Origin: Rs1 sp038900335
GTDB taxonomy: Bacteria > Pseudomonadota > Gammaproteobacteria > Pseudomonadales > Balneatricaceae
Direction: 5' to 3'
Length of the DNA: 64,000 nucleotides
Assembly (NCBI GenBank): GCA_038900335.1
Contig: JBBMRB010000002.1
Location: forward strand, 1 to 64,000
In this document: positions 27,701-35,808 of the stretch, piece after piece
Layout of the letters: each line of letters opens with the position of its first letter
Numbering within the stretch: the stretch's first letter is position 1
Program-made: the position numbers and the translations under genes
The notes under the pieces: model-generated
The model's database searches: none
Seen by the model: only the letters and a program-made list of their open reading frames with translations
Told to the model about the DNA's origin: nothing

Positions 27701-29546
27701 AATTGAAATCATGCAACCAAACTTTGCCATTATTAGTTTTAAGCTGGAACGGGTGTTCATCAATAACACGCAGCCCTAAATGCTCAAGTACTGGTAACAC
27801 ATCTGATAAAGGCAGAGGTTTACCTAGGTTATAAAGCGTTAAATTAACTTCATTACCTTCGTTTTCTAAGTGCCTATAAAAACTCAAAGCTAATGGATCT
27901 TCTTCAGTTAGCTTGCTCATATAACCGATATCAGCAACACCGGTACGCGGGTTAAATGTATCGCAATATCCCGCTGGGAAATTAACACCGATATTGTTGT
28001 AAGCTAGTAGACCTTTTTCTTCACCTAACTTTTCAATTAATGCAATCTGCAGCTCATCTTGCCAGCTGCGTGATGCTAGACCGACTAGCTTTTCAATAGA
28101 TTTAAGATCAGTGTTAGCATGTACATGGCCTTTAGAGCTACGCAAGGTAAATTGTGTACGCGCTAATATGGACTCAGAGAAATAAGTATGGAAATCTGAT
28201 TGATCACAACCTAACGTCTCTTTTAAAATATTCTCTACTTTCATTCTAAACGCAGTGCTATAGATATCACGCGGCGCGTAGACCAAACAAGAGTAGAAGT
28301 TTTCACTGCTATCTTTACGAATAAAGATACGTATTTGGCGTCTTTCATGTATCTGTAAAATACCCATCGCGGTTTCAAACAACTCATCTGTTTGCGTCAA
28401 AAACAACTCATCGCGCGGATGTATCTCTAGTATTTGTAGTAACTCTTTCCAGTTATGACCACTGTAAGGCAGCTCAGACCTAGCCATCACAGATTCAACT
28501 TTGCGTCGAATAATAGGAATCAACATTGAGCTCTTATTGTAAACAGCTGACGTGTATTGTCCTAAAAAGCGAATTTCACCAATCCACTTACCCGCTTTAT
28601 CAAATTGTTTTACGCTAATGTAATCCGGGTGTGAAGGTCTGTGGATACGTGATTTAGCTGTAGATTTAGAAAAAGTAATGATCTCTATACCCGCTGCTTT
28701 AACCACATCGGTAATGTCTTTTGACATACTTCTATCAGCATAGGCGTTGTTATCCATATTCAACAGACCTAGCTGTGTATTTTCTACAGCGACTAATTCT
28801 GTGCTGCCTGTTTTCTTAACAACCTTAAGTTCTTCATAACCTAAGAAAGTAAAATGATCTTTTAGCCAAACTAAAAACTCTTTCGCTTCACTTACTTCAT
28901 CTTTTGCTAATTTAGCTATCGGTGCATCAAAGCTCTTAATGACTTTTTCACAGTGCTCAACCATCGCTGGAAAATCATTAACGACAGAGACAACTTCATT
29001 TAAAATATCTAATATTGTTGAGCGTAAATCTGCTAATTGCTCTTTGTTAGAATGGCGATCAACTTCTACTGAGATTAAAGACTCTCTATTTGATCCCGCC
29101 ACCTCATCGCTGCGATCGATAATTGACAAGAAATTACCATCACCATCACGAGAGGTTGTTAACACAGTATTGTTGATAGCATGAATTGTTAAATTTCTAC
29201 GATTTAACTCCATTCTTAGAGAATCAACTAAAAAAGGTTTATCTGTTTGCAGAATTTCAATAAATGTATGAGTTGACTGCCAGCCACTCTCATCAAAGCG
29301 AGGGTTATAAACACGTACTAAAGGCACCTCTGCTTGATAAGATTGAATAAACTGCCAACTTTCTAAAGTAGCGCCATATAAATCGTCTAAACGCCATGCT
29401 TCCATATCTGAATCGGAAGCTGCTGCATAGTATGCGTGAGCAAACTGCTTTACTGCACTTGCCTTTTCAGGCGCAAGCTTGTTATCTAGCTCTTCGTTAA
29501 GTTCGTTGAGCAGTGAAGCCTTGATTGTTCCAATTTCCTTTGACAT
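24711..29546 (-). CDS. gdhB: NAD-specific glutamate dehydrogenase, large (180 kDa) type
   Basis: This very large enzyme (1611 residues) interconverts glutamate and 2-oxoglutarate with NAD, mainly in the catabolic direction. It matches the 180-kDa family known from Pseudomonas and Streptomyces. Long N-terminal ACT-like regulatory parts (roughly residues 1-700) precede the catalytic core. The core shows RGGKVARGGLRWSDR, VPVGAKGGFV (catalytic lysine), GIGDMAGDVFGNGML and a long C-terminal helical domain. In Pseudomonas the enzyme is allosterically controlled and serves arginine and glutamate breakdown. The solitary astA in this window feeds the same metabolism, although the genes are not adjacent. 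Confidence 0.96.
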   Translation of the reverse strand: MSKEIGTIKASLLNELNEELDNKLAPEKASAVKQFAHAYYAAASDSDMEAWRLDDLYGATLESWQFIQSYQAEVPLVRVYNPRFDESGWQSTHTFIEILQTDKPFLVDSLRMELNRRNLTIHAINNTVLTTSRDGDGNFLSIIDRSDEVAGSNRESLISVEVDRHSNKEQLADLRSTILDILNEVVSVVNDFPAMVEHCEKVIKSFDAPIAKLAKDEVSEAKEFLVWLKDHFTFLGYEELKVVKKTGSTELVAVENTQLGLLNMDNNAYADRSMSKDITDVVKAAGIEIITFSKSTAKSRIHRPSHPDYISVKQFDKAGKWIGEIRFLGQYTSAVYNKSSMLIPIIRRKVESVMARSELPYSGHNWKELLQILEIHPRDELFLTQTDELFETAMGILQIHERRQIRIFIRKDSSENFYSCLVYAPRDIYSTAFRMKVENILKETLGCDQSDFHTYFSESILARTQFTLRSSKGHVHANTDLKSIEKLVGLASRSWQDELQIALIEKLGEEKGLLAYNNIGVNFPAGYCDTFNPRTGVADIGYMSKLTEEDPLALSFYRHLENEGNEVNLTLYNLGKPLPLSDVLPVLEHLGLRVIDEHPFQLKTNNGKVWLHDFNLVYTASDKLVVKDHRVSFQDAFLAIWNNKASSDNFNRLVLGAKLGWRDVVLLRAYAAYMKQIRFPIGTDAIISTLNQYTSIAELLVKLFHAYFNPLTASAEDAKKIEAQLIESFDGVSSLTDDRVLRQYLALIKGTIRTNFYQKDAQDKIKTYVSFKLAPQKIPGIPLPAPLFEIFVFSPRVQGVHLRGGKVARGGLRWSDRAEDFRTEVLGLVKAQQVKNAVIVPVGAKGGFVPQYLNDSMSREEFLAEGIACYKIFISALLDITDNLVDGNVSPPQNVVRRDKDDPYLVVAADKGTATFSDIANGISDEYNFWLGDAFASGGSVGYDHKGMGITAKGAWVSVERHFREMGINTAKDEFSVIGIGDMAGDVFGNGMLLSDKICLLSAFNHMHIFIDPKPDTAKSFVERQRLFDLPRSSWADYDKTLISKGGGLFERSAKSIKLTPEIKAMIGVKVASMTPTDLINALLKAEVDLLWNGGIGTYIKASSESHEDVGDKANDVLRVNGNELRCKVIGEGGNLGTTQLGRVEYCLNGGRSNTDFIDNAAGVDCSDHEVNIKILLKGIMDDGDLTQKQRNNLLASMTDEVGQLVLSNNYRQVQAISLAERQTVKSMGEYRRFTNNLESQGKLNRALEFLPVDEVMIDRAATGAGLTRPELSILISYAKADLKESLLKTTVPDDTYVSRELTTSFPVELEAKYSVQMKNHRLSRELVATQVANHIVNFMGINFVDRLVGSTGADVGTIARAYILVRDIFQVTEIWTKIEKMDYEIASAVQLDLMQELQHLTRRATRWFVRNRVSGLDCQVEYDQFSVLIETAKKNMDEFLVGEPLERWQQTFDKYAKMGVSDELAADIAHTRGLYSVLAIGEIAKSMNIPVEQVGRAYFKIGSKLQLAWFAQQLNALTVDSHWQGLAREAFRDDLEWQHGLVLRSVLQEFNKGDNIMQVVENWMEKNQSLTVRWINVLEELRLAEKQDYAMYIVAGKELVDLAKNTSENL

Positions 29547-29766
29547 CTTCTGCGTATCCTTTAAGGTTTTTATGTTTTATGGAGATTATTTTGATTATAG
29601 ACGAGCGATTATAGATCGTCCTCATCTAACGTCGCTTTTTTGTTCTTTCTCACTATATTTTAATAATTTTACTTGATGATTGCACAATCCCCATTCATCA
29701 ATGATAATTCATAACATATTACTTTTATGTTACCAACCAAAACAGCTTAACGAATGTGAATTTATA

Positions 29767-31479
29767 ATGCCTAAATACTTTTTAAAAATGATTATCGCTT
29801 TACTGATACTGCTACCGATATCAAGCACAATATACGCCCAGTTAAGCACCAGTATTAACCGCACTCAATTCGCACCTAGAGACACTATTGTCTTAACAAT
29901 AGAGACGAGCAAGCCAACACAGTCACTACTTGACACATCCCCTTTAACTGCTAATTTTTTACTATTAGACCAAAAAGAAATGACGATCAATAGTTATGCA
30001 GAAGGCAAAAGAACAAGCATTGTACGCTGGCAATTACAGCTAAGAGCACGTGTTTCTGGTCACTTGGACATACCCAGCTTATCTTATAATGATGAGAGTT
30101 CGCAAAGTGTCAGTATTTTTATCAAAAGTAATAATCAAACACGTTTTCTACCGGTGACTGACCTACCTATTATTTTAGATGCACAAATAGATAAAGATGA
30201 TAACTATGAAAACGCTCTTATCACCTACACTTTAAATCTTTACTCTGATCACCCCTTACAGCAAGGTTACCTTATTTCACCACCTAAACTAGACAAAGGT
30301 GAAGTGACACTATTAGAGGAGAGCGAACTGACTGAGGTAGAAATACGTGGCAAGCAATACCAATTACTTGAGCTGCGATACGCTATTTTCCCGCAAGAAA
30401 TGGGGCGCTATATTATTGAAGGCCCTATTTTTCAAGGTGCCCAATTGCAAGGCACGCAATTAGAAGTCAGGGCAAATAATTTAGAAATCAATGTGCGTAC
30501 GCGCCAGGATTTTGAGAATGCAAAATATTGGTTGCCGGCCTCGCAACTGACACTGACTGAAACATGGGACACAAATGGCCCCTTTAAAGTGGGAGATATT
30601 ATTGAGCGCACGGTGACTTTAACTGCAAAAGGATTACTTGCAGAGCAGCTCCCCCCTCTCATTACTGAAAATTCTGAAATCGTCAACATCCTTGACTCAC
30701 AAGTATCTCTATCACAAACATTGAATAAAAACGGAATTGAAGGCACCCGTATTGAGCGCCAAAGCATGCAATTATTAGAGCGAGGTGAACTGACATCGCA
30801 AAATATCGACATCTACTGGTGGGACACTGTTAACGATAACCAACAAGTCAGTCGTATCGATAAAAAAATATTTAATGTACAAGCAGGCGAAAACGGCGAG
30901 TCATCGATCGAGCGCGAACAGGCACAGAATCAGAATAATCAAGTAGCGCCAATTATCACGGTAATAGAAACCGAAAACTCTTGGATCATATGGCTATTAG
31001 TTAGCTTGTTAGTCATTAGCGGTGGCGCATGGCTTTTTCATATGCGAAGAGCACGTCGCCTTAAAGAAACACAGCAAGAAGCCTTCGACAGCGATGATAG
31101 CGCTATCCAGAGCCAAGATGAAGATGAAGATGAATATGACGATGAAAGAGATAGAGAACAACAAGACAGAGCAAGCATTGAACCCTCTATCAGTACTGGT
31201 GAATTTAACGCTAAAGCTGAATTAAATTCCTTTCAAACACTTGGGCGCTCATGCCTACAGAACGATATTATTAGCGCCCATAACCATTTAATAGCTTGGG
31301 CTAATTGTTTTTGGTACGAGCAGCACTTTACAGATATTGATGATATTGCCAAGGCTGCTAACAGCCCTGCCATCAACCTATTACTTGCAGAAATGAAAGA
31401 GCAATTAGACGAATTTGAGACAGATAACTGGCAGGGAAAAGAGCTCTTTAACTTACTAACACAACTTAGGTCTCACTGA
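29767..31479 (+). CDS. batD: BatD family protein
   Basis: This protein resembles BatD of the Bacteroides aerotolerance group. It has a signal peptide ending near TIYAQ, periplasmic beta-sandwich domains beginning LSTSINRTQFAPRDTIVLTIE, a membrane helix (about WIIWLLVSLLVISGGAWLF), and a highly acidic cytoplasmic linker before a conserved C-terminal helical part. The frame opens 29 codons earlier at 29680, but the ATG at 29767 gives a clean signal peptide and 570 residues. BatD genes normally sit with moxR, a DUF58 gene, batA and batB; none of these is present here. No operon partner is visible. Confidence 0.85.
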   Translation: MPKYFLKMIIALLILLPISSTIYAQLSTSINRTQFAPRDTIVLTIETSKPTQSLLDTSPLTANFLLLDQKEMTINSYAEGKRTSIVRWQLQLRARVSGHLDIPSLSYNDESSQSVSIFIKSNNQTRFLPVTDLPIILDAQIDKDDNYENALITYTLNLYSDHPLQQGYLISPPKLDKGEVTLLEESELTEVEIRGKQYQLLELRYAIFPQEMGRYIIEGPIFQGAQLQGTQLEVRANNLEINVRTRQDFENAKYWLPASQLTLTETWDTNGPFKVGDIIERTVTLTAKGLLAEQLPPLITENSEIVNILDSQVSLSQTLNKNGIEGTRIERQSMQLLERGELTSQNIDIYWWDTVNDNQQVSRIDKKIFNVQAGENGESSIEREQAQNQNNQVAPIITVIETENSWIIWLLVSLLVISGGAWLFHMRRARRLKETQQEAFDSDDSAIQSQDEDEDEYDDERDREQQDRASIEPSISTGEFNAKAELNSFQTLGRSCLQNDIISAHNHLIAWANCFWYEQHFTDIDDIAKAANSPAINLLLAEMKEQLDEFETDNWQGKELFNLLTQLRSH

Positions 31480-31632
31480 AATTATAATTAGGGCAGTTAA
31501 ATTATCACTCTAAGTGCCCTACTAATAAATATTTTTATAATACGAGCGCTTAAAAAACTCATTTCAATGATTAAATTTTTATAGCGAAAACACGATGAGG
31601 TAGCACTATTGTCATATCTTAATTTAACACCT

Positions 31633-32007
31633 TTACTTGCACACCTTTCTTGACCAAATAAATACTAACAAACAGAGCATCATCGCTAATAAAAACACAG
31701 ATGCCATCGCTTTATTAACAAACAAGATAGATAACGAAAAACTTATCACTATAAAGAAAGTTGCTTTAATTTTAACTTGTTTTGTTAAACAGCGATGCTC
31801 ATTCCAATTGACAATGATTGGCCCAAAATAGGGATGAGTAATTATCCATCGATGTAACTTAGGGGAAGATTTAGCTAAACATGTAACAGCTAACAACACA
31901 AAGGGAGTGGTTGGCAACAACGGTAAAAAGATACCTATGATGCCTAAAAATAAAGATAAGCAACCGGCTGAAAACAAAAAATAGCGTTTAATATCATTAA
32001 ACAACAA
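31633..32007 (-). CDS. YbaN-family (DUF454) inner membrane protein
   Basis: This 124-residue membrane protein has the DUF454/YbaN signature: GIIGIFLPLLPTTPFVLLAVTCLAKSSPKLHRWI, followed by a HPYFGPIIVNW segment and two further hydrophobic helices. Its function is unknown. The start is a TTG at 32007 or the adjacent TTG at 32004. A GAGGTG ribosome site about five bases upstream supports this start region, and there is no nearby ATG. It lies downstream of the dpp operon but beyond a strong terminator. Confidence 0.85.
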   Translation of the reverse strand: MLFNDIKRYFLFSAGCLSLFLGIIGIFLPLLPTTPFVLLAVTCLAKSSPKLHRWIITHPYFGPIIVNWNEHRCLTKQVKIKATFFIVISFSLSILFVNKAMASVFLLAMMLCLLVFIWSRKVCK

Positions 32008-32054
32008 ACACCTCTATACCTTGTTAAATCAATAATTTAAAGCTGTGAATAAAC

Positions 32055-32093
32055 AATCACAATAAGGTTTAACGATCAAACCTTATTGTGATT
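32055..32093 (-). terminator. Strong hairpin terminator at end of dpp operon
   Basis: A perfect 16-bp stem (aatcacaataaggttt paired with aaaccttattgtgatt) with a 7-base loop lies just after the stop codon of the fused dipeptide ATPase gene. On the minus strand it runs into TGTTTATT. The long AT-rich stem would separate the operon from the DUF454 gene. Confidence 0.85.
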
Positions 32094-32106
32094 TAGTATT
32101 TATTGA

Positions 32107-33768
32107 CTAGCTAATATCAAGCTTAGGCACTTTCCACTCTTTACCAGGCACCGCATCTAATAAGCTCTTTGTATATTCATGCTGCGGGTTATGAAACACA
32201 TCATAGGTGGGCCCGTATTCTACAACTTCACCTAATTTCATAACCACTATATTATCACATACCTGTGCTGCAACTCTTAGATCATGAGTGACGAACAACA
32301 TCGCTAAATCCATTTTATGCTTAATATCATCTAACAGTTCAAGAACCTGAGCTTGTACTGACACATCTAAAGCAGACACGGCCTCATCAGCGATTAACAG
32401 CTTAGGTGACATTGCTAATGCTCTGGCAATACCAATACGCTGTCTCTGCCCTCCAGAGAACTCATGAGGGTAGCGCTTTAAAGCATAGCTATCTAAGCCT
32501 ACTATCTCTAATAGCTCCTCCGCCTTTTTCCACGACTGTGCTTTGGGTACGCCGTGAATCGTTGGCCCCTCTGTGATAATATCGCCGATTTTTCGCCTTG
32601 GGTTTAAAGAGGCATATGGGTCCTGAAAAATCATTTGTATATGCTGCCTAATATCCATCATTTCGCTATTAGATAGTTTAAGAATATCCTGCCCTTGAAA
32701 CTCAACAGCACCGCTATCTGATTCATGCAATCTAATAATACAGCGTCCAACTGTCGATTTCCCTGAGCCCGACTCTCCAACTAAGCCCAGCGTCTCACCT
32801 TTTCGGATATCAAAATTAATATCTTTTGAAGCATGTACTACTCGCCCAGCTTTGCCAAACCAGCTTTTTTTAGCTGAGCCGTAGGTTTTATTCAACCCTT
32901 TGACTGAGACCACTACATCTGAGCTAATTGCTACTTTTTTCACTGCCCCTAAATGAGGCACAGTAGCAATAAGTTTTCTGGTGTAGGGGTGAGTCGGTCT
33001 ATTTAGTAGATCATCAGCATTACCTTGCTCTACTATTTGACCAAGTTGCATGACAATCACGCGATCGGCAATTTCAGCAACCACGCCAAAATCATGAGTA
33101 ATAAAGATCACACCCATATTGCGCTTTTTTTGCAGATCAGCAATAAGCTTGAGGATCTGCGCTTGTGTCGTTACATCTAGTGCCGTAGTTGGCTCATCTG
33201 CTATTAGAATAGTCGGCTCTAACGCTAGTGCCATAGCAATCATAACGCGTTGACGCTGACCGCCGGATAGCTCAAACGGGTAACTATTACCGATTATTTT
33301 AGGATCGGGCAGGCCGACATCGTCGAGCATTTCAATGATTTTTTGTTGGATTTGAGTTCGCGACAATTTCAAGTGATGGCTTCTAAACACCTCTTCTAAC
33401 TGCTTTGAAACTTTCATCACAGGGTTCAATGCCGTCATCGGCTCTTGAAAAATCATGCCGATCTTTTCACCGCGAATTGACTGCATAGTCTTATTATCTA
33501 TCGCTGCTAAATCCAGGCCTTCAAATAAGATTTCGCCATGGCTCACATTAACGTGAGGCTTAGGTAGCAGGCCCATCACCGCATTAGAGGACATTGACTT
33601 ACCTGAACCTGACTCACCTACAATGCATAGAATTTCACCAGGGAATAGCTCAAAGCTCACATTTTCAACGGCATAAGGCCTATCAGCTCGAGCAGGTAAA
33701 CTAATAGTTAAGTCTTTTACCGTTAAAATAGGCAGCTCTTTAGCACAGCTGTTTGTAATATCATTCAT
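32107..33768 (-). CDS. Dipeptide ABC transporter, fused DppD-DppF ATP-binding protein
   Basis: Two complete ABC ATPase domains are joined in 553 residues, replacing the separate DppD and DppF subunits. The first has Walker A GESGSGKS (about residue 54), signature LSGGQRQR and Walker B ILIADEPTTALD. The second, from about residue 290, repeats GESGSGKST, FSGGQRQR and LLIADEAVSALD. Each half ends in an oligopeptide-transporter C-terminal motif (HPYTRKLIATVP; HEYTKSLLDAVPG). The same fused design is known from YejF. It follows dppC by 9 bases and ends the operon before a strong hairpin. Confidence 0.95.
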   Translation of the reverse strand: MNDITNSCAKELPILTVKDLTISLPARADRPYAVENVSFELFPGEILCIVGESGSGKSMSSNAVMGLLPKPHVNVSHGEILFEGLDLAAIDNKTMQSIRGEKIGMIFQEPMTALNPVMKVSKQLEEVFRSHHLKLSRTQIQQKIIEMLDDVGLPDPKIIGNSYPFELSGGQRQRVMIAMALALEPTILIADEPTTALDVTTQAQILKLIADLQKKRNMGVIFITHDFGVVAEIADRVIVMQLGQIVEQGNADDLLNRPTHPYTRKLIATVPHLGAVKKVAISSDVVVSVKGLNKTYGSAKKSWFGKAGRVVHASKDINFDIRKGETLGLVGESGSGKSTVGRCIIRLHESDSGAVEFQGQDILKLSNSEMMDIRQHIQMIFQDPYASLNPRRKIGDIITEGPTIHGVPKAQSWKKAEELLEIVGLDSYALKRYPHEFSGGQRQRIGIARALAMSPKLLIADEAVSALDVSVQAQVLELLDDIKHKMDLAMLFVTHDLRVAAQVCDNIVVMKLGEVVEYGPTYDVFHNPQHEYTKSLLDAVPGKEWKVPKLDIS

Positions 33769-33777
33769 GTTACGTCC

Positions 33778-34692
33778 TTATGCCTTCGACTTTTTCATTT
33801 TAGGATCAAGAGCATCGCGTAAACCATCACCAATTAAGTTAATTGATAACACTGTAAACAAGATAGCTAAACCGGGAATTGCCATCAACCATGGGTCTGA
33901 TTGAATATACTGACGACTGTCGGCTAACATAGTGCCCCATTCAGGTGTTGGCGGTTGCGCACCCATACCTAAAAAGCCCAGTGCTGCAGCATCTAATATT
34001 GCCGATGAAAAACTCATTGTCGCCTGAACAATAATTGGCGCCATACAATTGGGTAATACATTAATAAACATCAATCGGAACGTCGAAGCGCCCATTGTTT
34101 TACTTGATGATACATAATCTTTACCCAACTCAGACAAAGCCTGTGCTCTAGTTAAGCGAACAAAATGAGGAATAAAAACGATCGCAATGGCTATCATCGC
34201 ATTTTCTAGTGATGGCCCAAAAATAGCCACCAAAGCCAGTGCGAGTAATAAACTTGGGAATGCCAAAATAATATCCATTAAACGCATAATGATATTATCG
34301 ACAAGCCCCTTACTAAACGCGGCAATCAACCCCAGAGTAACACCGACAGTTAAACAAAAGAAAATAACGATAAAGCCGATATAGAAAGAATATCTTGAGC
34401 CATATATCATGCGTGACAATTGATCTCGACCCAACGCATCAGTACCAAAAACATACTGCCAAGAACCGCCATCAACCCACACTGGTGGCATTTTCAAAAC
34501 ATCTCTATATTGTTCGATAGGCGAATATGGTGCGATAAAATCGGCAAATATAGCAACAAATGCTAAAATTGCTATAAAAATCAGACCATACAATGCCCCT
34601 TTATTTTGTTTAAATTCAAACCAAAAGCTTGCAAGCACAGCCACGAAAGCAGACTGATTAGTCGCTGTGGTAGTATTTATCTCAACGCTCAT
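33778..34692 (-). CDS. dppC: Dipeptide ABC transporter permease DppC
   Basis: This inner-membrane permease of 304 residues has six predicted helices. The ABC-contacting EAA loop (ALSELGKDYVSSSKTMGAS) lies near residue 205, and the C-terminal segment PPTPEWGTMLADSRQYI is typical of the DppC/OppC family. The frame is open for 19 more codons upstream inside dppB. The ATG at 34692, preceded by AAGAAAGGGC and lying 1 base after the dppB stop codon, is clearly the better start. Confidence 0.94.
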   Translation of the reverse strand: MSVEINTTTATNQSAFVAVLASFWFEFKQNKGALYGLIFIAILAFVAIFADFIAPYSPIEQYRDVLKMPPVWVDGGSWQYVFGTDALGRDQLSRMIYGSRYSFYIGFIVIFFCLTVGVTLGLIAAFSKGLVDNIIMRLMDIILAFPSLLLALALVAIFGPSLENAMIAIAIVFIPHFVRLTRAQALSELGKDYVSSSKTMGASTFRLMFINVLPNCMAPIIVQATMSFSSAILDAAALGFLGMGAQPPTPEWGTMLADSRQYIQSDPWLMAIPGLAILFTVLSINLIGDGLRDALDPKMKKSKA

Positions 34693-34693
34693 T

Positions 34694-35707
34694 TTAATGC
34701 CCTTTCTTACGGATACGTGGATCGATAATACCGTACAAAATATCGACACTTAAATTCACTATGATAACCATAGTGGCTATTAAAATCAGACCACCTTGTA
34801 CTACGGCATAATCTCGTCTAAAGATACTATCAACCATCCATTTACCAATACCAGGCCATGAGAAGATAGACTCCGTTAAAATTGCGCCGCCTAACAAGGT
34901 ACCAACAGATAACCCAATAACCGTGACGATAGGAATAAGTGCATTCCTAAATCCGTGTACAACCACTACCCGAAAAGAACTCAAACCCTTAGCTCTAGCC
35001 GTTTTAATATAGTCCTCTCCCAGCGTTTCCAACATTGCAGATCTACTTTGTCTAGCAAATGTTGCCATTGGAATAGTGCCCAGTGCAATCGCTGGCAAAA
35101 TAAGATGAGATAAAGCAGAACTAAACGCACCTTCTTCATCTGATAACCAGCTATCTATTAACATAAAGCCTGTCGGTGTATCAAAGAAATACAGCACTGA
35201 TATGCGCCCAGACACTGGCGTCCATCCTAAATATCCTGAAAAGAAAATAATAAGTAACAGTGCCCACCAAAAAATAGGCATAGAAAAACCCGTTAAGGAT
35301 ATTGTCATTAAAGAATGATCAAATACAGATCCACGCTTAACGGCTGCGATGATCCCACAAGGGATACCGATAATAATAGCAAAAAAAAGGGCAAAAAATG
35401 ACAGTTCAACAGTTGCCGGAAACAACTCAAAAAACTCATCTAACACTGGCCGCCCGGTAACGAAAGACTTACCGAAATCGCCTTGCACTAATTGGACAAC
35501 ATAATCAACATACTGCTTCCAAAGCGGCTGATCAAAACCGAAAGCCTGCATTAATTCTTGGTATTTTTCTTCAGGCAAGCCGCGCTCACCTGCCATTACC
35601 AAAATAGGGTCACCAGGTATAATATGAATAAAAATAAAAGCCGTTAAGGTGATACCTATATAAGTAGGTATTAAAACCAACAGACGTCGGAGTAAAAAAC
35701 TTAGCAT
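34694..35707 (-). CDS. dppB: Dipeptide ABC transporter permease DppB
   Basis: DppB is the first permease of the dipeptide importer. At 337 residues it is close to the E. coli length of 339. The N-terminal segment RRLLVLIPTYIGITLTAFIFIHIIPGDP and the EAA loop ETLGEDYIKTARAKGLS are characteristic of DppB/OppB. It follows dppA after a 101-base gap containing a hairpin and is almost contiguous with dppC. Confidence 0.96.
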   Translation of the reverse strand: MLSFLLRRLLVLIPTYIGITLTAFIFIHIIPGDPILVMAGERGLPEEKYQELMQAFGFDQPLWKQYVDYVVQLVQGDFGKSFVTGRPVLDEFFELFPATVELSFFALFFAIIIGIPCGIIAAVKRGSVFDHSLMTISLTGFSMPIFWWALLLIIFFSGYLGWTPVSGRISVLYFFDTPTGFMLIDSWLSDEEGAFSSALSHLILPAIALGTIPMATFARQSRSAMLETLGEDYIKTARAKGLSSFRVVVVHGFRNALIPIVTVIGLSVGTLLGGAILTESIFSWPGIGKWMVDSIFRRDYAVVQGGLILIATMVIIVNLSVDILYGIIDPRIRKKGH

Positions 35708-35755
35708 TGTTTGTTCCTATAAGGGAAAACAGATAAAAATCGTAATACAAAGAAA

Positions 35756-35781
35756 AACAAACCGGCTGATGCCGGTTTGTT
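35756..35781 (-). terminator. Intercistronic hairpin between dppA and dppB
   Basis: An 11-bp perfect stem (aacaaaccggc/gccggtttgtt) with a TGAT loop is followed on the minus strand by TTTCTTTG. Its position just after dppA suggests partial termination or 3'-end protection, so the binding protein is made in excess over the membrane parts. Confidence 0.85.
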
Positions 35782-35808
35782 GTCGATCTTAAGATTGCCG
35801 ATTAATGA

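Noticed and set aside
34693..34749. N-terminal extension of DppC
   Set aside because: It overlaps the end of dppB, and the ATG at 34692 has a strong ribosome site.
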